DNA from: a virus
IMG/VR virus record: IMGVR_UViG_3300030390_000634
Location: 1 to 42,062 of that record
Reading direction: 5' to 3' (one strand)
Length of the DNA stretch: 42,062 nucleotides
The position numbers were made by a program, and so were the translations under genes. How positions within the stretch are numbered: position 1 is the stretch's first letter; each line of letters starts with the position of its first letter. The notes under the pieces are model-generated. The model was given only the letters and a program-made list of their open reading frames with translations. It did not search any database and was not told where the DNA came from. Shown here in pieces: positions 35,301 through 42,062 of this stretch.

Positions 35301-36299
35301 CCTTTCTATACCTTCTGTGTGAGCAGGAGGTACATTTTTATATTTTATTGCTGTAGGAAGCTGATCATATTTTATATTATTTATATCTGCATTATACAAG
35401 CTATCCATTACTTCTCCAATACCTCCTCTAATAAACTCTCCTGAAGGAGAAGTAAATTCAACTATAGGTTGAGCCATAGCATCTTTAAAATCATCTTTCC
35501 AATTTTCTACTAATTCTTTTTTACCAGTGTTTGGATCGTACTCATAAAAACTTACATCAGTGTATTTATTTCCATCGTACTTAGAATCATCTATATTACC
35601 TGTATTAACTACTGCTTTAATTCTTTTAGATTGAGGCTTTGGTTTATTTACTTTAAAAGGTAAGTTTTTAGGAGGTTCAGGAATTTGACTTTCTTTTATT
35701 TTTAAAGATTGTGCGTTAGGGATACTACTTATATTTTTAGAATCTAAAATAGGTTTATTACTATAAGGTATCTGTAAATTTTTGCCTTGCCCTTGGATGT
35801 TAAACTCATTAGCTAAATCAGGATACATAGATTGAAATGTAGGACCTGAACCTGAAGGGTGTACGCTAAAATAAGAGTTGCCTTCAGGATCATACTGCAT
35901 TAATTTATCTTTAGTTCTTTCTGCTATTAATTCATATTTAGTAGGAGAATTGTGAGGGCCTCCGTGTTTATAATTAGGTCTAGGATATTTAGGCAACTTC
36001 CAACTACCTTCTGCAAACTTACTTGCCTCTTCTTGTGTATCGAAAGGAATACCTTCTCCAGCATCCATAGCTTGCCTAAAGGACTGAGGGTGATAAACGT
36101 TACTAGCGTAAGGAGCTCTGTTATTTGTTATAGAAGGCACAACATAGAATTTTCCATCTGCTTCATACGTTGTACCTAAATGTGTAGAGTGAGAATTTGA
36201 AGGTTGGCTAAAGTCGTACATGTAGTTTTCACCTACTGTAGGACGCATAGATCTAAATTTTCTAGCTTTATCTTTATTATTATATTTTTTCTTAGCCAT
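32346..36299 (-). CDS. Large virion protein with possible lytic-transglycosylase-like domain
   Basis: A 1317-aa protein. The first 400 residues are basic and Gly-rich with repeated GG elements (KYGG, KKGG, YGG). Around 475-560 is a Gly-rich domain (EGGEVIVGD ... GGIGIMQFGG ... YVFSDS) that recurs in large Bacteroidetes-phage proteins. Residues about 690-850 look like a lysozyme/transglycosylase fold: GPEGG (candidate catalytic Glu 696) then AYGPYQI (713-719), the usual E...AxGxxQI spacing. A Pro/Asn/Gln-rich linker follows (about 950-1090), then a helical C-terminal part typical of internal virion proteins. It would open peptidoglycan during entry. Domain assignment is by motif, not by alignment. 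TGA stop. Confidence 0.55.
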   Translation of the reverse strand: MAKKKYNNKDKARKFRSMRPTVGENYMYDFSQPSNSHSTHLGTTYEADGKFYVVPSITNNRAPYASNVYHPQSFRQAMDAGEGIPFDTQEEASKFAEGSWKLPKYPRPNYKHGGPHNSPTKYELIAERTKDKLMQYDPEGNSYFSVHPSGSGPTFQSMYPDLANEFNIQGQGKNLQIPYSNKPILDSKNISSIPNAQSLKIKESQIPEPPKNLPFKVNKPKPQSKRIKAVVNTGNIDDSKYDGNKYTDVSFYEYDPNTGKKELVENWKDDFKDAMAQPIVEFTSPSGEFIRGGIGEVMDSLYNADINNIKYDQLPTAIKYKNVPPAHTEGIERELKYGGNMKQYKKGGKRGLWDNIHAKRERIKAGSNETMREPGSKGAPTNKAFKNSQATYGGMLPKYGVGGFLKGALSGVAGNVPIVGGMLQNAIGVDPNDQSSQAGQMFGGIGSMLFNPMGAAGKAMNAFAEDGGKFMPEVDYEAEGGEVIVGDVKVNRAYNGGTMKSYKGGGMHLLSGPKHSAGGIGIMQFGGDSSYVFSDSKDLKVPKEFGKFNTFADAAKSRSKSLEDIAEMQMGGEIYDRKTADLMKPLAMQEFSNLFDAQEQFKADNGIDNPVRSAQNGGVQFGELFSQNNIFQPEETGAYMKANTDAGGNPFAQFITSQNKEREIDVPINSYAANQGFNRDKNIDLEAFKAGILGPEGGRDMDYSMQNAQGAPAYGPYQISYPAHKKSLLEKYGVENEAELAYGTVGRLGVDGMTADEIQEGYMDDLVGGYETGANNYYDSLSDVEKKDLQRAGIGKSEYMSIAHFRGNQGAKDYAGSVTTQMAAGVPYNPKAAFGNYAENPGAPIGYDEQANPIYSGDNANNMLAGDYAQKFGKDYDANLQSRGLSRYDVNSPDGLDMFGGARQDSPISLDPIKPQPLDVPSQEPTMGQFRPQSSIGLTPMPVDTPNSNQSLRTRSGREYQTSPTVSPQRLPGGIPTPQNLQLKENFAPPLTMQELNQSLGFGPTLATQPGAEPPAYMSEFGVDQPQQPQQGQQSMGPMENPNPNAPNWDNPTQPVQETPNWNNPQQNSIAAAPPVTPPVNNNQVTASNDGSGFINPAWMQTIQNRMGITANADGSPVSTTDPLAAIGNPGAEGQGDSAKLPWQLYAANAIPGLMNVGKGLFGTAPTMELEREQNQDYRNFNPIINNYSQMQGRGLALGRAGLQGSGATGAQLRGGYQAMNSGAQVQAGQFMNQLSPQIEQSRRATDRFNQGVMSRNQQRTLMEDQFAMQNDPANSLSKGIGQLVNSGTNLYMDNLKAQNVGTQMYDMFGKFIGNKD

Positions 36300-36323
36300 A
36301 ATCGCGCAATATACTATTTTTTA

Positions 36324-39300
36324 TTATCTTTTAGAAATTCTAAATAAGGTTTTTACATAATGTAATGAAATCTTATCTGTTCTATTTGTAACTTTTAATA
36401 CTACTTTCATAAAAGTATCTCTAACTCTTTCTCCAAAACTATTACGAGGCACAGGCACTCTACTTATATTCTCTCGTACATCAAAATCATCCACTGTTTC
36501 TATAATACCGTCAATATTAACTGCAGTTAATTCTTGTGTTATTATTTCTGCAGGAGAAGATACTCTAAAAGTGGCTGTATCAAAATTACTTTCCAACCCT
36601 AAAAGAAGCCCATCATTATTAGTTACATACCATTCTAAGTGATCAAATGCTTTTGGGTATAAAGGATTTTTGTTTACAATAAACTCAATCTTTGTGTCTT
36701 TAGTAGAATTGTACCAAGTAGCTATACTTCCCGAGTTGTGCTCGTATATGTTATTAGTTATACTATCTAAAGATAATAACGTAGTTGGATGACTTACGTA
36801 CATACTTGTAGCGTAAGAGTATACAGAAGTAAATTTATTTATCTGATCGCTAAACACTATAGTAGTGCCGTCTAACATAGAAAACAAAACTTCACTGTTG
36901 TAGTAATCATAACCTAATACTGCTGTAACATCTTTATTTAAAACATTAAACCAAGACTTTACTCCGTGAGTATCTGATATGCTTTCAAGACCATTAGCTC
37001 TAAACCCATAAGCTTTTTTATTATTGTTATCATACCAATAGATCCCTTTAGGAGTTGCTACTGCAGATAAAACATTTTGGCATCCTAAGCTATCTGATAC
37101 ATAAGCAAAATCTTGTATAACAGAACCAGTACCTAAGACTATAGAAGTTCCTGTTTGATCTAAAACTGTTGATACAGGGTTTATAGATAGTTTACCAAAA
37201 CCTCTATCTTGTAAAAAATACATTATGTCATTATTTACAATTAGTTTATTTAAATCTCCTGAACCTCCATCTAAATCTTTGTAGTTCTCTAATTTAAATT
37301 TTCTCCAACCATCTATAATACTATTGTTTATTTTTGCATTAGAGTATATAATTCTAGAATCATATTTTAAAACTTCATTAAACTGTAAAGGTTTAGGTAT
37401 AAATATTTCTGTTGTATTTTGTGCGTAATAACAAGTAGCTAAATCAAAAGTGTTTAACAAAGTTTGAGATTCTGTTTCCCAATCTTGTTTGTTAGCAAAA
37501 TGCCAGCCACCTCTTAAGGTAGTGTTGACAGTTGTTTCTACAGGAAATGCAAAATTAACAGATTTTCTATCACTTCCACTACCTGTGCCTGAATCTAGGT
37601 CTGTATCATGTCTCCTAAGTTTTTCAATATCATACATAACAACGTATGTATCTCCACCCCAAACATCTAATGCGCCATTAGAATCTAAATTACTATCTGA
37701 ATTTATATTTACAATTTCACTTGCAGGAATGTAGGTATTATTTTTTCTATCTTCATAACTATTACCCCCATACTGTGCTCCATTAAGTTCTTGTTTAATT
37801 AATGCTAATAATTTAAATTTACCAGTTCTAGCTACATCGGAATTGTAAACTTGAATACTTTGGCTTAGCTCATTTATTCCTCCTTGTTCATAATAATTTG
37901 CTATAGCAATTCCTGATCCTTTTACTAATAAAGTTTCTTCTCCAATACTATTAATATTACCAAATTCACCAATAGCATTTCCTGCTTGAAGACCTCCATT
38001 AGCATTCATTTTCCCTACAGAAATATTACTAACACCTCTATAAACTTGTGAGTCATTAACTGATTCTCCAGGAACTATTATTCCTTCTTCTCCTCTTCCT
38101 AATTTTGTAGAATAGTCTATAGGAAATGTGGTAAATAGAGAACTTGTTGTACGCGCTAATGTGTGAGAAGTAAATATTGTTGCATCTCCAACGCCTGCTC
38201 CTCCAACATCTGTAGTAAAATCAGATTCTCTTCTACCTGTTAATCCTCCAGCTATTTTTAAATAATTACATCCTCCAGAGCTTTCTGGGTAATTTTGTAA
38301 AAACGGAAAATCAGGAGAATCTATAGTAAACAAATCAGGAGCTCCTCTATATCCTAAATCAACTGCATTATCATTATCGTCAAAAAGACTTTTAGTAAAA
38401 TAATCAGTTACATTGTTTTCTCCTGAAGATGCAAATTGTCTATGTAAAAAATTTATTATTCCAGAACCTAACACAGTTTTATCTGATTCCGTTCTTTCTA
38501 CTCGTACAATTCTATACCCACTTATTTTATCTTGTATTTCTTCAGGTATGTTTACCAGAAATTTAATTCCTAAAGCATATAATTTATTATTTGCTGCTTC
38601 ATTAAAATTTTCGTTTTCAAAATCATAACTACTTAGACCTTCATTATTTGGATCATATCCTCCAGGAGAACTATATGTGTAAGCTTCCTCAGTATCAAGC
38701 ATTCCACTAGGAGAGTCACTAAAATTATAGTTAGTTCCACTACCAGTGTTTGAAGTTTGAGATAAAGTAAAATTATACAAACCTCCATTGTAGCTTCCTT
38801 CATGATCGTAATCTTGGTAATCTGGAAATCTTATATCTGCAACCCAATTTACAAACCCTGGGTTACCTTTTAAATCATACAATACAATTCCAAATCTATA
38901 TATCTCATCTCTTTGATAACCTACAAACTCAGAAGCATTTAAAGGAGATTTGTAATCACCTTTTTCTGTATCTTCTAAATCACATCCTGCTCCTCTAAAA
39001 GAAGATTTTACAAAAGGAGGGGATGTAGGAATATCGTAAGAATCATTACCTTGTAATTTCTTTTTTATAAACTTATAAGAAACATTAGGCCCTACGCCAC
39101 CTAAAGTAATTCCATTAGGCCAATACTTATATCTATCTTGTGTTTCTTCTTGCTCTTCTCCATGTAAATTATAAGGGTTTAAAGCATCTAAATCTTCTTC
39201 AAGTATTTCTTGATCAGATGCATCTCCCGTTGTATAAGTTTCTGTATCTACATAAGAAGTGTTTACTGAGTATATAGGATAACGAATATTGTCTTTTCTT

Positions 39301-40421
39301 CTGTAACTATAAGCTCTTGCATTAAACTCTAAGTTAAACGAACTGTAAGTAAGGTTACCTAGAAATAATCTATTGTCTTTTGTTTCTATTGTCTTTGCTG
39401 TAGAAGGCTCGTCAGTTATTTCTGTAACCTCTTCTATTAATATAGTTTCTCCTATAGCATTTACATGTTTAATAGAAGTTTTACCTGAAGTAAGTTTTAC
39501 TTTTTTAACTATATATGCAGCAGTAACACCTTCACTACTTTGTTTATACACAGCAGCAAGTTCTATAAAGTCGTAATCTAAATCTATATTTTCTATTTCA
39601 ATAGTTACAGCTTTGTCTGTAGTTTCTCCAGGCGTAGTGTTACTGTACTCTGACTGAGACTCAGGGTCTTCATTGTATTGCCAGTATTCACTACCATTTA
39701 ATATATTAATTAAACCACTTAAAGGTGAGAATCTAGTTACAGCTCCTTCATTAGAAGAAAGTCTGTATGCGTATTGATATGCTCCTGCAGGAAGTTCTCC
39801 AGAAGAGTTTATACTAACAACTTTAGGTGATAAAAAATCAACATAAGTAGATAGCTCTAAATCTTGTGCAGTAAGATCAAAGTTTTCTGCAGCAATGTTT
39901 ATAGTTTTTGCAGCATTTAAATTATCTGTCCAATAAACTCTTTGTATATCTACATTTTCATATCTACCTACAGCTTGTATAGGGTAATCTTCATTAAAAT
40001 TTAAATCTTCTTCTTCGTAAACTAAAGTTTTTTCGTAAGTATTTAAATCTATCTTATAAATAACACTAGTTTCAAAATCTGTAACTACTCCATTTACAGT
40101 AGTTTTAACTTTTGCCACCCCAAAAACTACTAAGGTATTTCTTATAACGGTGTTACCTATTATGTGTACATCTCCAAGAGCGCCTGTAGGTTGCATATAA
40201 CCATTACCATCTACTTCATATCCTACACCTGCAAAATAATATCTTAATGTTAATTTTAAACTATTACCATCTACGCTTACTACTATTGCATTTTCTCCTA
40301 CACTACCGTCAGATATAATTCTAATATTTTCTGCGTGTGTGTACGCACCGTCTTGAGGCATTGTAGGCCCCAAGTCTTTTTGCATACCGTTCTGAAAAGT
40401 ATTTATCTGTATATCCTTCAT
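36324..40421 (-). CDS. Tail muzzle / P22 gp10-like stabilisation protein
   Basis: A 1365-aa, strongly beta-rich protein that opens with NTFQNGMQKDLGPTMPQDGAY, the type of N-terminus seen in P22 gp10-like tail hub and crAss-like muzzle proteins (a G-hydrophobic-x-x-D start, then a polar loop and a strand with NIRI). The remaining sequence is Ser/Thr/Asn/Tyr-rich beta structure, consistent with propeller or barrel repeats of the muzzle at the tail tip. It follows the ring/connector-like gene with a TAATG overlap and is followed by the virion cargo genes after 24 nt, as in phi-crAss001, where a muzzle of about this size lies at that place. High confidence as a tail protein, moderate for the exact homologue. 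Confidence 0.7.
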   Translation of the reverse strand: MKDIQINTFQNGMQKDLGPTMPQDGAYTHAENIRIISDGSVGENAIVVSVDGNSLKLTLRYYFAGVGYEVDGNGYMQPTGALGDVHIIGNTVIRNTLVVFGVAKVKTTVNGVVTDFETSVIYKIDLNTYEKTLVYEEEDLNFNEDYPIQAVGRYENVDIQRVYWTDNLNAAKTINIAAENFDLTAQDLELSTYVDFLSPKVVSINSSGELPAGAYQYAYRLSSNEGAVTRFSPLSGLINILNGSEYWQYNEDPESQSEYSNTTPGETTDKAVTIEIENIDLDYDFIELAAVYKQSSEGVTAAYIVKKVKLTSGKTSIKHVNAIGETILIEEVTEITDEPSTAKTIETKDNRLFLGNLTYSSFNLEFNARAYSYRRKDNIRYPIYSVNTSYVDTETYTTGDASDQEILEEDLDALNPYNLHGEEQEETQDRYKYWPNGITLGGVGPNVSYKFIKKKLQGNDSYDIPTSPPFVKSSFRGAGCDLEDTEKGDYKSPLNASEFVGYQRDEIYRFGIVLYDLKGNPGFVNWVADIRFPDYQDYDHEGSYNGGLYNFTLSQTSNTGSGTNYNFSDSPSGMLDTEEAYTYSSPGGYDPNNEGLSSYDFENENFNEAANNKLYALGIKFLVNIPEEIQDKISGYRIVRVERTESDKTVLGSGIINFLHRQFASSGENNVTDYFTKSLFDDNDNAVDLGYRGAPDLFTIDSPDFPFLQNYPESSGGCNYLKIAGGLTGRRESDFTTDVGGAGVGDATIFTSHTLARTTSSLFTTFPIDYSTKLGRGEEGIIVPGESVNDSQVYRGVSNISVGKMNANGGLQAGNAIGEFGNINSIGEETLLVKGSGIAIANYYEQGGINELSQSIQVYNSDVARTGKFKLLALIKQELNGAQYGGNSYEDRKNNTYIPASEIVNINSDSNLDSNGALDVWGGDTYVVMYDIEKLRRHDTDLDSGTGSGSDRKSVNFAFPVETTVNTTLRGGWHFANKQDWETESQTLLNTFDLATCYYAQNTTEIFIPKPLQFNEVLKYDSRIIYSNAKINNSIIDGWRKFKLENYKDLDGGSGDLNKLIVNNDIMYFLQDRGFGKLSINPVSTVLDQTGTSIVLGTGSVIQDFAYVSDSLGCQNVLSAVATPKGIYWYDNNNKKAYGFRANGLESISDTHGVKSWFNVLNKDVTAVLGYDYYNSEVLFSMLDGTTIVFSDQINKFTSVYSYATSMYVSHPTTLLSLDSITNNIYEHNSGSIATWYNSTKDTKIEFIVNKNPLYPKAFDHLEWYVTNNDGLLLGLESNFDTATFRVSSPAEIITQELTAVNIDGIIETVDDFDVRENISRVPVPRNSFGERVRDTFMKVVLKVTNRTDKISLHYVKTLFRISKR

Positions 40422-41341
40422 TATCTATTAAAGTTTTTTCTAATTTCAGGAGAACCTAATGTTCTAAAAAATGTTTCGTGGTGATTTACGTTAGGAAGTA
40501 ATCGCATCACTTGATTTTTAATGCTTTCCATTTGATCTAGGTTAGGCATTTTAGCTTTATTACCTGCTTGTCCTACATACCAAGCCCACTCTTGTTCTGA
40601 GTGTTGGAATATATCAGCTCGTAGCTCACCTTTTCTCCAAGCTATGTAATCTATCTTCATTGTAAGATATTTCTTTACAGCTAATTGATAACTTGTATTG
40701 TCTGGTATTAAAGGTAATCCTTCTTCGTCTGTAGGTATAGCTAAATACGCCATACATACTTTACCTTCTTTAGCAGACAAAGTTATATGATCGTTATTTA
40801 AATCAAATGTAATATTATTACTTTGATTATACTCTGATCCATTTGCTAATGTAAAGTTTTGAGTGCTATCTGATTGTAAGTTTAAGTTTTCCATATCAGT
40901 TAGATCTCTAGCTTCGTAAGAATACGATTGAGTTTCTTCGTTGTATGTAAGAACATCTGTACCCCAGTTACGAGTTATAGTTTGATCGTTACTGTAGTAT
41001 AAAGAAGATGAAGAGTCTTCTCCAACTCCACAGCAATCTCCACCTAGTAAATGGTGAAATGTATTACCAGAGTATTCAGCAGCCATACCGTTAACAGCAA
41101 CTTGTTCTAATTGATAAAAGTCACAAGGCAAATGAGCTCTGTAATCTTTTATATCTAAGTCTGGATTATCTTTATGGCCTGTTACTTTTCGTATGTATTG
41201 TCTTGGATGTCCTATTAAATTAAGAGCTTCTTCTGTCCATTGCATACAATCAGTCCAAGGAAGTTCAAACTGATAGCCGTTATCAGCATACACTTGCTCC
41301 ATTATTGATTTTAGTGATATATATTTCCCGTTTAGTGCCAT
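40421..41341 (-). CDS. Head-tail ring/connector-like protein
   Basis: A 306-aa protein. The N-terminal part (SIMEQVYADNGYQFELPWTD ... QWTEEALNLIGHP) is amphipathic helices with the EAL..IG spacing of P22 gp4-like and crAss-like ring proteins. LPCDFYQLEQVAVNG follows, then Asn/Ser-rich loops, and a C-terminal helical part (YLTMKIDYIAWRKGEL). It lies directly before the muzzle-like gene. In crAss-like phages the ring proteins joining portal and tail are encoded next to the muzzle. Which ring (R1-R4 in phi-crAss001) it corresponds to cannot be told by eye. The 24-nt gap before it follows the fibre gene. Confidence 0.6.
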   Translation of the reverse strand: MALNGKYISLKSIMEQVYADNGYQFELPWTDCMQWTEEALNLIGHPRQYIRKVTGHKDNPDLDIKDYRAHLPCDFYQLEQVAVNGMAAEYSGNTFHHLLGGDCCGVGEDSSSSLYYSNDQTITRNWGTDVLTYNEETQSYSYEARDLTDMENLNLQSDSTQNFTLANGSEYNQSNNITFDLNNDHITLSAKEGKVCMAYLAIPTDEEGLPLIPDNTSYQLAVKKYLTMKIDYIAWRKGELRADIFQHSEQEWAWYVGQAGNKAKMPNLDQMESIKNQVMRLLPNVNHHETFFRTLGSPEIRKNFNR

Positions 41342-41365
41342 ACTATTATTTTTACTATTATATTA

Positions 41366-42062
41366 TTATCTGTCTGCTATAATTATTACTGCTCCGTATA
41401 TTACTTGTCCTGTTGATGTAGTCATAATTTTTATAGCTACGTAATTAGTTTCTGCAGAGTTGTACGGTGTTTTTAAATTTATAACAGATCCTGGAAACCC
41501 AGTACCTATTTCAGATGATACTCCTGAAGATAAATCTACTCCATTTAAGTAGGTTGTTACTTTACTACTAGCATACACAGCATACCCTGTTACTTTTTTA
41601 CCTTCTGGTATAGTTACTGCTGCATATATTTCTTGAGAAGAGTGTGCTACTCTAACCCCTAACTTACCTCTAACATCATCTTCAATAGTTGTACGTTCGT
41701 AGTTGACATCATCGTTACCCATAAACTGTGTAGGTAGTATCTTGATTAGGTTTCCATACACACCACCTGCTACTCCATCAGCACCTCTTGCTCCTGCGCT
41801 ACCTGCAGGCCCCCTAGCACCTGTACTACCATTACTACCATTAGAACCATCTGCGCCTGCATCACCAGTGTCTCCTTTAGGACCTTGAGAGCCAACTACA
41901 TCAGCAACAACGTGCCTTCTTAGTTCGTCTACATCTTCTTGTACTAAACCTATTTGATATATTATTCCTGCAAACGCAGGCTCTTCATCAGGATTAGTTG
42001 CAATTTTAGTAAGGTGACCAGCATCAAACTCATCTTTAAGCTTTGCTTTATCATCACCACCT
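41366..42062 (-). CDS. Collagen-like tail/fibre protein, 5' end outside the window
   Basis: The reading frame is open from its stop at 41366 to the window edge (231 codons visible). An N-terminal-side part rich in charged residues (DDKAKLKDEF, VQEDVDELRRHV) looks coiled-coil-like. Then fifteen Gly-X-Y triplets (about 41759-41893) form a collagen-like stalk, and a C-terminal beta-rich head follows, ending VIIIADR. This is the usual layout of trimeric phage fibre or head-fibre proteins. A GTG at 41761 could be taken for a start and would give a 131-aa protein, but it lies inside the triplet repeat and should be rejected. Its place upstream of the tail genes suits a receptor-binding or decoration fibre. 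Confidence 0.8.
   Translation of the reverse strand, partial: GGDDKAKLKDEFDAGHLTKIATNPDEEPAFAGIIYQIGLVQEDVDELRRHVVADVVGSQGPKGDTGDAGADGSNGSNGSTGARGPAGSAGARGADGVAGGVYGNLIKILPTQFMGNDDVNYERTTIEDDVRGKLGVRVAHSSQEIYAAVTIPEGKKVTGYAVYASSKVTTYLNGVDLSSGVSSEIGTGFPGSVINLKTPYNSAETNYVAIKIMTTSTGQVIYGAVIIIADR
41759..41893 (-). repeat. Collagen-like Gly-X-Y triplet repeat
   Basis: Fifteen consecutive Gly-X-Y triplets (GSQ GPK GDT GDA GAD, then ten more), with Pro, Lys, Asp, Ala and Asn in the X and Y positions. Such repeats form trimeric stalks in phage fibres. The DNA is unlike its surroundings in being Gly-codon-rich; repeat-number changes by slippage are likely between relatives. Confidence 0.9.

Noticed and set aside
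41366-41761. A separate 131-aa gene starting at GTG 41761
   Set aside because: The GTG is the last Tyr-adjacent Val codon of the collagen-like stretch; the frame is open far upstream to the window edge.
14671-42062. Stop-codon reassignment (TAG to Gln or TGA to Trp), as in some gut crAss-like phages
   Set aside because: All giant ORFs are intact in the standard code, Trp is encoded by TGG, and TAG, TGA and TAA each end genes (for example TAG at the helicase, primase and exonuclease ends).

Overview
The window is part of the genome of a tailed, short-tailed (podovirus-type) phage of the crAss-like group (Crassvirales), probably infecting a marine or other flavobacterial Bacteroidetes host. 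The strongest evidence is a 2079-residue protein on the minus strand. It carries a DFDID catalytic motif 39 residues after an RxPT element, the same arrangement as the RxPT and NADFDGD elements of cellular RNA polymerase beta-prime subunits. This is the hallmark of the giant virion-packaged RNA polymerase of crAss-like phages (Cellulophaga phage phi14:2 gp66 is the characterised member). Host and habitat are inferred from AT-rich sequence (about one third GC by eye), general lack of strong Shine-Dalgarno sequences, a Bacteroidetes-looking signal peptide and marine-type virion proteins.

Layout. Positions 1-13961 (plus strand) are an early/replication block. In order it holds a superfamily 2 helicase, a 271-bp non-coding stretch rich in small hairpins, a small exported Cys-rich protein, two overlapping small ORFs (one membrane, one coiled-coil), a radical SAM spore-photoproduct-lyase-like protein, a small basic protein and a DUF932 protein. 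Next come small ORFs, a putative winged-helix replication initiator/helicase loader, a DnaB-like helicase, a recurrent small phage protein and a 34-residue zinc-ribbon protein. The block ends with a Sak4-like ATPase, an SSB-like protein, a Toprim primase, a RusA resolvase, a RecE-like exonuclease, and an rIIA (GHKL ATPase)-rIIB pair. Genes are tightly packed, with many ATGA/TAATG or longer overlaps. No DNA polymerase, terminase, portal or capsid gene is present.

Positions 13962-14067 are the convergent junction, with a strong hairpin-plus-T9 terminator for the plus-strand operon and a second inverted repeat before it.

Positions 14068-42062 (minus strand, read right to left) are the tail/transcription block. 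It begins with a collagen-like fibre protein that enters from outside the window. It then holds a ring/connector-like protein (306 aa), a muzzle/P22-gp10-like protein (1365 aa), a 1317-aa protein with a possible lytic-transglycosylase-like domain, a 799-aa and an 1844-aa putative cargo (ejected) protein, the 2079-aa RNA polymerase, and a further 1163-aa protein. A 54-aa hydrophobic protein and a 155-aa beta-rich probable virion protein end the block. Gaps are from -29 to +24 nt, so this looks like one operon.

How it works together (inference from crAss-like biology): the packaged polymerase and cargo proteins would be ejected into the cell through the muzzle/ring tail and transcribe the early block. 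That block then supplies helicases, primase, recombination functions, DNA repair (radical SAM) and host-takeover/defence proteins (rIIA/B, small exported and membrane proteins). The genetic code is standard: TAG, TGA and TAA all serve as stops and none interrupts the giant ORFs.
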